A DNA stretch of 64,000 bases from Hetaerina americana (lineage: Eukaryota; Arthropoda; Insecta; Odonata; Calopterygidae). The notes below the pieces were generated by a model. That model made no database searches, had not been told where the DNA came from, and worked only from the letters and a program-made list of their open reading frames with translations. Below, piece by piece: positions 53,998 through 64,000 of the stretch. Both the position numbers and the translations under genes were made by a program. Position 1 is the stretch's first letter. Each line of letters starts with the position of its first letter. The stretch spans positions 1-64,000 of the forward strand of contig JAKTNV010000614.1 in assembly GCA_022747635.1 (NCBI GenBank), read 5' to 3'.

Positions 53998-55513
53998 AAG
54001 GGAGCCCTTTTCTGCAATATTTACATGTGTAGGGACGACCCCGGAGCACTTGGGGCGGAGGGCGCAGGATTGGCGTAGGCGCCGCGGGGTGGCATTGGTC
54101 GGGGAGAATTCGCGTAGGGTCCTGCGGGGGTGTTTCCGAAGGCTTCCTTGTTTTCCTGCAGCAAGAAAAGTTTTGGGGGGGCGCGGGGGGCAGGAGGGCC
54201 GGAGCAATTGCGTCCCCGGAGTCCGGAGGCGAGACAGTAAATTGCAACGCGGAGTCCTTCGCTAGGTCGTGCCATCTCTGTGAGCGACACACGAGACGTA
54301 TTGCAAGCTCTCTCCCCGCTTCCCGGGAAAGGTCGGGCGCAATTTTCAAACATTCCGAAAATGGAGGGGGGCATCCAGGGCGGTAATAAAGGGCCCTTTT
54401 CGCCAGTATTCAGTGGTCGACAGTTTTTCGAAAAACGGGCTTCCTCTTCACTTCACTTCCTGTGTGGTAGAGATTTAAAATCGTGTGCTGTTCACTTACT
54501 TTGCATTAATCGTCATTAGTAAAAATACGCTTTCCTTATAAATAAATAAATACATAAATTAGGGTTTCTTCAAATATAAACAAATTAGGGTTTTCTTCAA
54601 ATCGGAGAATAGGAATCGAAAAGGCTGTAAAAAAGTGGCGCTTTCAATTGCACAAGATGGAAAACCAGATTTCTCCATTGTTTATATTTTCCATTTTCTC
54701 GAAAAATATCGCGAAAATGGGCATCGATTTCCGCGAAATTCGCAAAAAATTTCTGAAAATTTTTTTGCAAACATTTTTCCAATTTTTCCCGAGTGCTCGC
54801 GATCGGTCGTTTCCTCCGATGTATTGAGTTTCTTTTCCGTTCAATTTTTTTTCATCAAACACACACTCCTTTTACAAGAATTATCTTCGCATAAATTCTG
54901 TGGAAAGATTGGTGTTCAAAAACTAAGGTAAAAGAGTGGAACTCACCTATTTCCGCGAGTCGATTCGCGTCGGGTCGTCTTGAATGACGCTCCTTGCCGG
55001 GAGCGCGCGCGCGCCATCTCTTCGGGGGGGAGGTAAACAGCTGGAAGGAAGGGGCGTCACACGCCAAAGTTTGAAACGTGATCCGGCGCCTCTCTTCAAC
55101 AGTTGTCGTCGTCTCCAATGATGGAATACTGAGGAGACAAGACGTTGTTGTTGTTGACGTTGCATTGAAAGCAGAAAAAATAATTGCATTATTTTCACAA
55201 AATTGTATTTATTGTTACACTTACACTTTAAAGTGACGACGACTCTCTTCAGATGGGATTTTTTTTCTTCCCAAGTTTCTCTCCTTTTAATAATTCATTC
55301 CTTTTAATACTTCGTTGTGCTGCTTCAATTTGGATTACATTACTTTTGCTCCGCTCGCATGGAATAAAATCGCTTCTCTCCGCGAAAATGCAATTTCGCG
55401 AATATTTTTCCAGCCGGATCGCCTGAAATTTGCAAGTGCGAAAATAAATAATTTTCGCGGATCAATTTAAGCTTCAATCTGTTCTCATCAGCTTTTAAGT
55501 GGACCTTTTTAAT

Positions 55514-55702
55514 GATGGGCCGATCCCGACGGTACTGCAATGCCGGGCCAACCCGCGGCAGGGATGGAGTAAACTCCGGGTACCCCGCCAATGTCCAAAA
55601 ATCAGATTAATATTCTGGTCCCGCAATGCGGGACGTATCAGATATTAAGCTGATAAGAACAGATACTACACTTTGATCTTAGCCATAAGGCCGAGAAGCG
55701 AT
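55514..55702 (-). ncRNA. U2: U2 spliceosomal snRNA, intact copy (locus 16)
   Basis: Middle gene of the three-gene intact run. Confidence 0.95.
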
Positions 55703-57218
55703 AAGGGAGCCCTTTTCTGCAATATTTACATGTGTAGGGACGACCCCGGAGCACTTGGGGCGGAGGGCGCAGGATTGGCGTAGGCGCCGCGGGGTGGCAT
55801 TGGTCGGGGAGAATTCGCGTAGGGTCCTGCGGGGGTGTTTCCGAAGGCTTCCTTGTTTTCCTGCAGCAAGAAAAGTTTTGGGGGGGCGCGGGGGGCAGGA
55901 GGGCCGGAGCAATTGCGTCCCCGGAGTCCGGAGGCGAGACAGTAAATTGCAACGCGGAGTCCTTCGCTAGGTCGTGCCATCTCTGTGAGCGACACACGAG
56001 ACGTATTGCAAGCTCTCTCCCCGCTTCCCGGGAAAGGTCGGGCGCAATTTTCAAACATTCCGAAAATGGAGGGGGGCATCCAGGGCGGTAATAAAGGGCC
56101 CTTTTCGCCAGTATTCAGTGGTCGACAGTTTTTCGAAAAACGGGCTTCCTCTTCACTTCACTTCCTGTGTGGTAGAGATTTAAAATCGTGTGCTGTTCAC
56201 TTACTTTGCATTAATCGTCATTAGTAAAAATACGCTTTCCTTATAAATAAATAAATACATAAATTAGGGTTTCTTCAAATATAAACAAATTAGGGTTTTC
56301 TTCAAATCGGAGAATAGGAATCGAAAAGGCTGTAAAAAAGTGGCGCTTTCAATTGCACAAGATGGAAAACCAGATTTCTCCATTGTTTATATTTTCCATT
56401 TTCTCGAAAAATATCGCGAAAATGGGCATCGATTTCCGCGAAATTCGCAAAAAATTTCTGAAAATTTTTTTGCAAACATTTTTCCAATTTTTCCCGAGTG
56501 CTCGCGATCGGTCGTTTCCTCCGATGTATTGAGTTTCTTTTCCGTTCAATTTTTTTTCATCAAACACACACTCCTTTTACAAGAATTATCTTCGCATAAA
56601 TTCTGTGGAAAGATTGGTGTTCAAAAACTAAGGTAAAAGAGTGGAACTCACCTATTTCCGCGAGTCGATTCGCGTCGGGTCGTCTTGAATGACGCTCCTT
56701 GCCGGGAGCGCGCGCGCGCCATCTCTTCGGGGGGGAGGTAAACAGCTGGAAGGAAGGGGCGTCACACGCCAAAGTTTGAAACGTGATCCGGCGCCTCTCT
56801 TCAACAGTTGTCGTCGTCTCCAATGATGGAATACTGAGGAGACAAGACGTTGTTGTTGTTGACGTTGCATTGAAAGCAGAAAAAATAATTGCATTATTTT
56901 CACAAAATTGTATTTATTGTTACACTTACACTTTAAAGTGACGACGACTCTCTTCAGATGGGATTTTTTTTCTTCCCAAGTTTCTCTCCTTTTAATAATT
57001 CATTCCTTTTAATACTTCGTTGTGCTGCTTCAATTTGGATTACATTACTTTTGCTCCGCTCGCATGGAATAAAATCGCTTCTCTCCGCGAAAATGCAATT
57101 TCGCGAATATTTTTCCAGCCGGATCGCCTGAAATTTGCAAGTGCGAAAATAAATAATTTTCGCGGATCAATTTAAGCTTCAATCTGTTCTCATCAGCTTT
57201 TAAGTGGACCTTTTTAAT

Positions 57219-57407
57219 GATGGGCCGATCCCGACGGTACTGCAATGCCGGGCCAACCCGCGGCAGGGATGGAGTAAACTCCGGGTACCCCGCCAATGTC
57301 CAAAAATCAGATTAATATTCTGGTCCCGCAATGCGGGACGTATCAGATATTAAGCTGATAAGAACAGATACTACACTTTGATCTTAGCCATAAGGCCGAG
57401 AAGCGAT
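57219..57407 (-). ncRNA. U2: U2 spliceosomal snRNA, intact copy (locus 17)
   Basis: Last intact gene before A4. Confidence 0.95.
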
Positions 57408-58923
57408 AAGGGAGCCCTTTTCTGCAATATTTACATGTGTAGGGACGACCCCGGAGCACTTGGGGCGGAGGGCGCAGGATTGGCGTAGGCGCCGCGGGGT
57501 GGCATTGGTCGGGGAGAATTCGCGTAGGGTCCTGCGGGGGTGTTTCCGAAGGCTTCCTTGTTTTCCTGCAGCAAGAAAAGTTTTGGGGGGGCGCGGGGGG
57601 CAGGAGGGCCGGAGCAATTGCGTCCCCGGAGTCCGGAGGCGAGACAGTAAATTGCAACGCGGAGTCCTTCGCTAGGTCGTGCCATCTCTGTGAGCGACAC
57701 ACGAGACGTATTGCAAGCTCTCTCCCCGCTTCCCGGGAAAGGTCGGGCGCAATTTTCAAACATTCCGAAAATGGAGGGGGGCATCCAGGGCGGTAATAAA
57801 GGGCCCTTTTCGCCAGTATTCAGTGGTCGACAGTTTTTCGAAAAACGGGCTTCCTCTTCACTTCACTTCCTGTGTGGTAGAGATTTAAAATCGTGTGCTG
57901 TTCACTTACTTTGCATTAATCGTCATTAGTAAAAATACGCTTTCCTTATAAATAAATAAATACATAAATTAGGGTTTCTTCAAATATAAACAAATTAGGG
58001 TTTTCTTCAAATCGGAGAATAGGAATCGAAAAGGCTGTAAAAAAGTGGCGCTTTCAATTGCACAAGATGGAAAACCAGATTTCTCCATTGTTTATATTTT
58101 CCATTTTCTCGAAAAATATCGCGAAAATGGGCATCGATTTCCGCGAAATTCGCAAAAAATTTCTGAAAATTTTTTTGCAAACATTTTTCCAATTTTTCCC
58201 GAGTGCTCGCGATCGGTCGTTTCCTCCGATGTATTGAGTTTCTTTTCCGTTCAATTTTTTTTCATCAAACACACACTCCTTTTACAAGAATTATCTTCGC
58301 ATAAATTCTGTGGAAAGATTGGTGTTCAAAAACTAAGGTAAAAGAGTGGAACTCACCTATTTCCGCGAGTCGATTCGCGTCGGGTCGTCTTGAATGACGC
58401 TCCTTGCCGGGAGCGCGCGCGCGCCATCTCTTCGGGGGGGAGGTAAACAGCTGGAAGGAAGGGGCGTCACACGCCAAAGTTTGAAACGTGATCCGGCGCC
58501 TCTCTTCAACAGTTGTCGTCGTCTCCAATGATGGAATACTGAGGAGACAAGACGTTGTTGTTGTTGACGTTGCATTGAAAGCAGAAAAAATAATTGCATT
58601 ATTTTCACAAAATTGTATTTATTGTTACACTTACACTTTAAAGTGACGACGACTCTCTTCAGATGGGATTTTTTTTCTTCCCAAGTTTCTCTCCTTTTAA
58701 TAATTCATTCCTTTTAATACTTCGTTGTGCTGCTTCAATTTGGATTACATTACTTTTGCTCCGCTCGCATGGAATAAAATCGCTTCTCTCCGCGAAAATG
58801 CAATTTCGCGAATATTTTTCCAGCCGGATCGCCTGAAATTTGCAAGTGCGAAAATAAATAATTTTCGCGGATCAATTTAAGCTTCAATCTGTTCTCATCA
58901 GCTTTTAAGTGGACCTTTTTAAT

Positions 58924-59074
58924 GATGGGCCGATCCCGACGGTACTGCAATGCCGGGCCAACCCGCGGCAGGGATGGAGTAAACTCCGGGTACCCCGCCA
59001 ATGTCCAAAAATCAGATTAATATTCTGGTCCCGCAATGCGGGACGTATCAGATATTAAGCTGATAAGAACAGAT
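58924..59074 (-). pseudogene. U2 3' part (nt 39-189), downstream of A4
   Basis: Standard breakpoint at nt 39. The matching U2 5' stub lies beyond the right edge of the window. Confidence 0.92.
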
Positions 59075-59155
59075 AAAAATGTTTATTTAAAATTCTTTAA
59101 ATACAGAGTTTAAAATATTCAATTAGCAACTTACATATGTATATTTGATACAAGT

Positions 59156-59182
59156 CCGGCTCCCTCCAAGTGAGGGAGCCGG
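59156..59182 (-). other. Conserved 3' UTR hairpin of A4
   Basis: Same stem and loop as A1. Confidence 0.8.
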
Positions 59183-59481
59183 GGAACAAGTCTTTGCCCT
59201 TTTTTTTTTTCAGGGAATGTTTATATAGTTATACTGCTTCTCACACATTTGTTTTTTTTTTTTTTTATATAGTACAGGTAATATGTTCACATTTTGGGGG
59301 GTTTCACTTTAGGGGGGGGTGACACTTGGGGAGCCGTTTATAAACTACGGCATTTTGTCCATTTATACACTATGGCTCATAAAAGAAAGGGGACAGAAAA
59401 AGGTTTTACAAAAGAAGAAGTACGGAAAAAGGAAAAAAAAAGGGAAAATGATTTTAATACGACTTCACTTTTGTCTTTATT

Positions 59482-62400
59482 TCAGCCTCCGGAGCCGTCC
59501 TCGTATTGTCGGTGACCCGTGATGTGCTCGACGTAGCAGTCCCGCGACCATCGGATGACGTCGCTCACCATTAGCCGCCGCATGGTGTTGCAGTATCGTC
59601 GAGGTAGGCCCAGGGATTTCAGGACGGGATCGTTCTTCGGGTCCCAAGTCCCCAGGCTTCCCACGACGATGGCGGCGACCGATGTTCTGCTTCCCTGCTG
59701 GCGGATGGTCTCTGCCAGGGCGGCATACTTCTCCTCCTTTGCGGTCCTGGCTGCCAGCAGTGCGTCGTCCGTATTCTCGAATGGGACCGCTACGTCGATC
59801 AGAGTCACAGTCTTGTCGGCCTGGTTAGTTATAACCAGGTCTGGTCTAAGAGTCGAGTCGGTGCCAGGTACTTGTTTGTTGACTCTGATTTCATCGTCAC
59901 CTTTTCCCCGGCGTCCAATCAGAGCCTTGTAGAGTCGGTCTTGGACAGCGTTATGTCTACGCTGCCACGTCCTTGAATGCATTGTACAGTGGTTAATGAC
60001 ATGGGGCAGGGTCTCTTCCGCGTAGCCGCATCGCCGACACCGCTTGTCCCCGTTGGTTTCCCAACGGCGACAGGCATTGAGTGGGAGCAGGTCGAGCCGA
60101 GCCCTGAAGATGAACCTCCAATCACAAAACCTGGTGTACCTCCCTCCTGCCAGGAAGTGATTGGAGGCTTCAGACTTCGCCGAGGCACGAATGACTTTAC
60201 CTTGGTCGGGCTTGGCGCTTACCTTGTTCAGGTAGTAGCGCCGCACCGCGACCTTCAGGGCACCCGTCAGTTGCCTCACGGCCTTCGGGGGAACCCTGAT
60301 GAAAGGTGGTCGATCTTCTGAACCGTCATTCATGTCGCGGAACGAAATCTGCATCTCCTTTAGCTCGTCCGACCATCTCCAACTCAATCCAATGCGCGCG
60401 GCGATACGGCGTGACGCGGAACGGACCTGCGTGAAGAGGGAGCTGAAGTCACCGCTTTCCCTTCCAAAGTCATCCCGCAGACTACCGCTAAGGTACTCTG
60501 CGAGATCACCGGTGGTTGGCGGCCTCCTCAGCTTCCTCCGCACTACCTCCCTCAGGCGACCCCAGGCGAGCACTCTCACGTTGGGGTCACGGGAATGGAG
60601 GAGTCTATAACCCTGTACAATGGTCAAGATGTCGGTCAAGTCAGAAAGAGGGAGAAGACCTGCGCCGCCATGTTGATGGCCAATGAAGACCATCTCAGGC
60701 GATGCCCTTTTGGGCAAATGGAGCCAGCCCTTTGCGCAGGCCTTCAGCTTCTTGTCAATGTCAGTCAGATATTTTTTCTTTACGTTACCAGCCCGCAAGA
60801 TGAACTCCAGTCTGGGCAGCAGGAAGATGTTGGTGGCGGCGATCTTCTGCCACGGGGCGAGGAGAGACTCGTCGATCTTGCTGACGTCCTCGCCCAAGCG
60901 CACCAGGTCCTCCTCGGGCGTCTGGTCCACGTGGAAACCGAAGGGGACCCCGAGGTACCGGTACGCCTCGCCGTCCTTCAGACTGGAGATGGCCGATCCC
61001 TGGATGGTTAGCTGGGACGGCTGCACGGGCTGGTTCGTAGAGAAATTTAGGTCCAGCGTGGCGCACTTGCTTGGCTTGAATTCTAATCCTGCTGCTGTTG
61101 CCTTCTCTCCTGCGATGGTCAGCAGGCGCTGCAGGTGCTCCTCGTCTCGGGCCACCAGCACCAAGTCGTCGGCGTATGCCAGGATGGCGATGTCCTGCCC
61201 CTGGACGACGACTCCGGACTTGCCTGCTTCTCCAGCGACCGCCCGTATCACCGGCTCCATCCCCAGATTGAAGATGGTCGGCGATAACGGGCACCCCTGC
61301 TTGACACCGGCGCAGATGTCAATGACGCCGGTGTCGCCGCTGGACGTCTTCACTACCGTGGAGCCCTTCTGCAGCTCCTCCACGGTCCTCCTCATCTCCT
61401 CAGGCAAGTCCATCCTCCTTAAGGTCTTCTGGAGGTGCTGGTGCGGAATGGACCCGAACGCGTTTCGAAGGTCAAGCCAAGCCAGTGCGATGTGGGAGTG
61501 TCTGCGTCTTGCCTCGTCGACAGCTGTCTGAAGGGTGAAATTGTGCTCGTGGCACCCCTCGAACTCCCGGAAGCCCTTTTGAGCCGGGTGCATCTTCTTC
61601 CCGCTGACCGCCCAGGATAGTATGCGGTCAGCCAGCACCCCGGCGTATAGCTTGGCGATGGTATTGCCAAGCGCAATGGGCCTCCAGTTGCCGATGTCCC
61701 GGCGGTCCCCCCCTTTGTGCAGGAGGACGGTTCGAGAGGTCTTCCACGAGGCCGGTGTTCTGGCCTCCTTCAGGCACCTGTCAAAGATTGCAGAAAGAAT
61801 AAGTCCATGTCTATCGACCGCCCTCAGGTCGCCGTAGGTGAGGCCATCGGGGCCTGGAGCGGTGTTCTTCGTCCTAGACATGCGTCTCGTCACCTCTTCA
61901 GGAGTCACCCTTTCGAGGAGCAGTTTCTTCTCGGTCTCCGTTGTTCGACGGTAGACCGATTCATCATCCGTATCTTCGAAGCCCCCAATCCCGACATCCC
62001 CGTAGATTTGGCGGAAATGCTTTTCCACCTCCTCCGCGGGTATATCGCAATAGGGAGACTTCTCAGAAAGGATGCTTTCAACTGCCCTTCTGGGGTGGCT
62101 CCGGAAGAGTTTTTGTATGTCCGACGCCTTTTTGGCGTCGTAGTCCGGTACTTGTCTGCGTCTGGTCGGTGGTTTATGCGCAACGTTTCGCGGCCGAGGT
62201 GCTTCCTTTCCGTCTGCTTCCTTTGCCTCCTTTTTCCGCTCCGCCTGGATGCTGGCCACCAGTTCTTCTACCACGACCTCGAATTCTTCCCATGATTGGC
62301 CGGATGTATTGGCCAATCGGTCGAGCCACAGTTTCTCCTTCGGTCCTCCTGTGGGCCCGACAGGTCGTGGTGCTGCCAGATCTTCTGCTGCTTCTGCTGG

Positions 62401-63474
62401 TGGCGGATGTTCTTCATTTCCAGGCGGCGGTGACGGGATCTCAAAGTCACCGATCACGGGGGGCGGTTCCGGCTCCGGGTGTTCGGCCGGTTCAGCTGCT
62501 CTTGGTACGGAAATTTGCACCTCGGTCACGTTGGGCGGCGTTGCGCATCTAGCAGTCTCCTCGATTGCCTCCTGAAGGGGGACAATCAAGGGGGGAGGTC
62601 TTTTATGGGTCGACTTGTGGTTCGCTAATCCACGGCGGGTAGGACATGCAAAGGTGCATTGTTCGCACCGATACCGGAATGCCTCAGGTTCTTCCGCTTC
62701 CTTGCTGGTACCTCCCTTCAAGCAAGGGTGCGTGGATGGCTTGCGGCCGATAGTCTTGCCGCAGATGGAGCAGGCGTTGACGGATGTCAGTGTCAGGCCG
62801 TGCTGCTCCTTGAGGTGCCTCAGCAGGCTTCTCCTTGTCGCCGTCCACGCAGAAGCTCGGAATGACGTGGGGCATCCGGGCTCGGTGCAACCTAAGCTAT
62901 CCGCCACGGGGAAGAAAACCACAAGTTGATTATCGACTCTCTTGGCCGACACCGTGGTGCCGGTCAGGAGACTCGTCGTGACCCTGTCAGTCGTCTGGGG
63001 GACGGGGGCTGTCTGGGGAGAGTCCTGGGAAGGAACCAGCGCTGGACGTCTGGCCGAGGATGAATCCGGGGGCGTCGTGAAGTCGTCGAGGGATGGGGAG
63101 GGAGGAGAGGAAGAGCGGGAGTGAGGGGGGGAATAGGTGACGTCAGAAAGGGGGGAAAAGGTCTCTAAGGGGATCTTTCGGACGCAAGAAGGAGAAGAAG
63201 AAGGAGAAGATACATTAGAATACACTGGTGAGCCATAGCGTACAAATGGACGGGGACGGCGCGTCCTTAGCGGCGAATCGCATTCGGGCGCGCCGCCGGG
63301 TGGCCTAGGGGGGGCGGGGGGAGTAGTGGGGGAGCCGGGCGCTGATGCCTCGGCTCTCCTCCTTCGCAAAGTACGAGAGGAGGATGGGGGGGCGGAGGTT
63401 TTGGCACCCGGTGTTTCCGGGGCTTTTTTCGCGGCCCCCGCCCCCCCGTTTTTACGGGGGGGACGTGGGGGCAT
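59482..63474 (-). CDS. A4 retrotransposon protein (zinc fingers, RT, restriction-like endonuclease)
   Basis: 1,330 codons. The only residue difference from A1 that I noticed is Pro instead of Ser at position 58, in the disordered N terminus; catalytic and zinc residues are unchanged. The other base changes seen inside the ORF are silent. Confidence 0.95.
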   Translation of the reverse strand: MPPRPPRKNGGAGAAKKAPETPGAKTSAPPSSSRTLRRRRAEASAPGSPTTPPAPPRPPGGAPECDSPLRTRRPRPFVRYGSPVYSNVSSPSSSPSCVRKIPLETFSPLSDVTYSPPHSRSSSPPSPSLDDFTTPPDSSSARRPALVPSQDSPQTAPVPQTTDRVTTSLLTGTTVSAKRVDNQLVVFFPVADSLGCTEPGCPTSFRASAWTATRRSLLRHLKEQHGLTLTSVNACSICGKTIGRKPSTHPCLKGGTSKEAEEPEAFRYRCEQCTFACPTRRGLANHKSTHKRPPPLIVPLQEAIEETARCATPPNVTEVQISVPRAAEPAEHPEPEPPPVIGDFEIPSPPPGNEEHPPPAEAAEDLAAPRPVGPTGGPKEKLWLDRLANTSGQSWEEFEVVVEELVASIQAERKKEAKEADGKEAPRPRNVAHKPPTRRRQVPDYDAKKASDIQKLFRSHPRRAVESILSEKSPYCDIPAEEVEKHFRQIYGDVGIGGFEDTDDESVYRRTTETEKKLLLERVTPEEVTRRMSRTKNTAPGPDGLTYGDLRAVDRHGLILSAIFDRCLKEARTPASWKTSRTVLLHKGGDRRDIGNWRPIALGNTIAKLYAGVLADRILSWAVSGKKMHPAQKGFREFEGCHEHNFTLQTAVDEARRRHSHIALAWLDLRNAFGSIPHQHLQKTLRRMDLPEEMRRTVEELQKGSTVVKTSSGDTGVIDICAGVKQGCPLSPTIFNLGMEPVIRAVAGEAGKSGVVVQGQDIAILAYADDLVLVARDEEHLQRLLTIAGEKATAAGLEFKPSKCATLDLNFSTNQPVQPSQLTIQGSAISSLKDGEAYRYLGVPFGFHVDQTPEEDLVRLGEDVSKIDESLLAPWQKIAATNIFLLPRLEFILRAGNVKKKYLTDIDKKLKACAKGWLHLPKRASPEMVFIGHQHGGAGLLPLSDLTDILTIVQGYRLLHSRDPNVRVLAWGRLREVVRRKLRRPPTTGDLAEYLSGSLRDDFGRESGDFSSLFTQVRSASRRIAARIGLSWRWSDELKEMQISFRDMNDGSEDRPPFIRVPPKAVRQLTGALKVAVRRYYLNKVSAKPDQGKVIRASAKSEASNHFLAGGRYTRFCDWRFIFRARLDLLPLNACRRWETNGDKRCRRCGYAEETLPHVINHCTMHSRTWQRRHNAVQDRLYKALIGRRGKGDDEIRVNKQVPGTDSTLRPDLVITNQADKTVTLIDVAVPFENTDDALLAARTAKEEKYAALAETIRQQGSRTSVAAIVVGSLGTWDPKNDPVLKSLGLPRRYCNTMRRLMVSDVIRWSRDCYVEHITGHRQYEDGSGG

Positions 63475-64000
63475 TGGGGGTTGTTAGCGCATGGGGAGGG
63501 GCCGGGGGGCACTCTTCCGCGGTCTTAAGGACCGTGGAAGAAGTTTAATTAAATCGTTAATTAAATCGTCCTTTTAAGGACGGGAAAAGGAAAAATTGTC
63601 CTTTTAAGGGCTATAAAAATTTCTAAGGACATTAACAATGGCCAAAAGGTAACAACGGGGGTACGGGGGGTCTTTTCCGCGGCCTGAAGGGCCGCGAAAT
63701 AGAAAATTACAATTTTCAAACTTTTGAAATGCGCGGCGGCGTCCGCCTGGAGAAAGTTCAGGCGGCCGCCGAGGGTTGGCGCTGAGGGCGCACTACCACG
63801 CTTCTCGGCCCTTCTGGGCGGGACCGGGAGGAGATTTGAATGTTTTAGGGAGTTTTCCTGTCGCAACTGTGAAAGATGACGTCTTTCACCGAGTATTGCG
63901 ATCAGGGGAGGAATGAGTGGTAATTCCGTCGGGCGTGAGGCGCGCCGAGCGTGAATTTACCAACGGGATGGCGGGAAAAGCGGAAAAACGGGTCTTGGCG
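63475..64000 (-). other. A4 5' UTR, partial
   Basis: Contains the start-proximal hairpins and the U2 stem-loop I-like patch at 63799-63824. The 60-bp repeats, long hairpin and second U2 patch would lie outside the window. Confidence 0.75.

Larger units (their letters stand above)
1..64000 (-). repeat. Tandem U2 snRNA gene array, 1,705-bp unit, interrupted by U2-specific retrotransposons
   Basis: The whole window is built from one 1,705-bp unit. Successive uninterrupted units are spaced exactly 1,705 bp apart, for example U2 3' ends at 259, 1964, 3669, 5374 and 7079, and the spacers look identical wherever I compared them. Each unit holds one U2 gene on the minus strand. Units 5, 6, 8, 11, 12, 14 and 18 are enlarged by an inserted element. 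Tandem clustering and concerted evolution of U2 genes are known from other animals. Exact copy number and order depend on the assembly, since near-identical 1.7-kb and 5-kb repeats are easily collapsed or shuffled. Confidence 0.95.
59075..64000 (-). mobile_element. Family A element, copy A4, 5' end outside the window
   Basis: The 3' UTR, ORF and first 526 nt of the 5' UTR (counting back from the ATG) are present. By comparison with A1 the element should end about 700 bp past the window. It carries several point differences from A1/A3, for example S58P in the protein and TATATAG for TATATGG in the 3' UTR, and different homopolymer lengths. It is a separate lineage that shares some 3' UTR states with truncated A2. 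Confidence 0.92.

Overview
This window is a eukaryotic, almost certainly insect, tandem array of U2 spliceosomal snRNA genes, colonised by site-specific non-LTR retrotransposons. The U2 sequence is Drosophila-like along its length. It has AUCGCUUCUCGGCCUUAUGGC at the 5' end, the branch-point recognition motif GUAGUA, an Sm site GAUUUUUGG and a CGGGUUGGCCCGG stem-loop. The repeat unit is 1,705 bp, has the same length everywhere it can be measured, and carries one U2 gene of about 189 nt on the minus strand plus about 1.5 kb of spacer. No host protein gene was found.

Eighteen U2 loci are visible. Eleven are uninterrupted (259-447, 1964-2152, 3669-3857, 5374-5562, 18355-18543, 27153-27341, 28858-29046, 45011-45199, 53809-53997, 55514-55702, 57219-57407). 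Seven are split by a retrotransposon, always at the same U2 position and always in the U2 sense orientation. Two related families share the site. Family A has a 5.63-kb element with a 1,330-residue ORF: A1 7230-12857, A3 37807-43435, A4 59075 to beyond the right edge, and the 5'-truncated A2 14584-16769. Family B has a 5.37-kb element with a 1,321-residue ORF: B1 20211-25577, B2 30714-36080, B3 46867-52233. All six long ORFs are intact.

Each full ORF encodes three N-terminal zinc fingers, a reverse transcriptase with YADD, a CCHC knuckle and a C-terminal restriction-like endonuclease (RHN, PD-x14-D). With the U2 target this fits the published U2-specific lineage Utopia better than the other U2-targeting lineage I know of, Keno. 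The full-length copies are flanked by a 21-bp duplication of U2 nt 39-59. A read-through transcript would start at the U2 promoter, carry U2 nt 1-59 as leader, then the element, then U2 nt 39-189.

Two features look new to me. First, the element 5' UTRs carry patches complementary to U2 itself, near the element 5' end (U2 nt 29-46) and about 0.8 kb further in (U2 nt 3-28). They could pair with the co-transcribed U2 leader or with U2 snRNA in trans. Second, every repeat unit carries, 20-37 nt past the U2 3' end, an inverted 17/18 match to the retrotransposon target. The long 5' UTRs (about 1.0-1.2 kb) are GC-rich, full of hairpins with compensatory changes between families, and contain 60-bp tandem repeats. 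The 3' UTRs share an 11-bp-stem hairpin.
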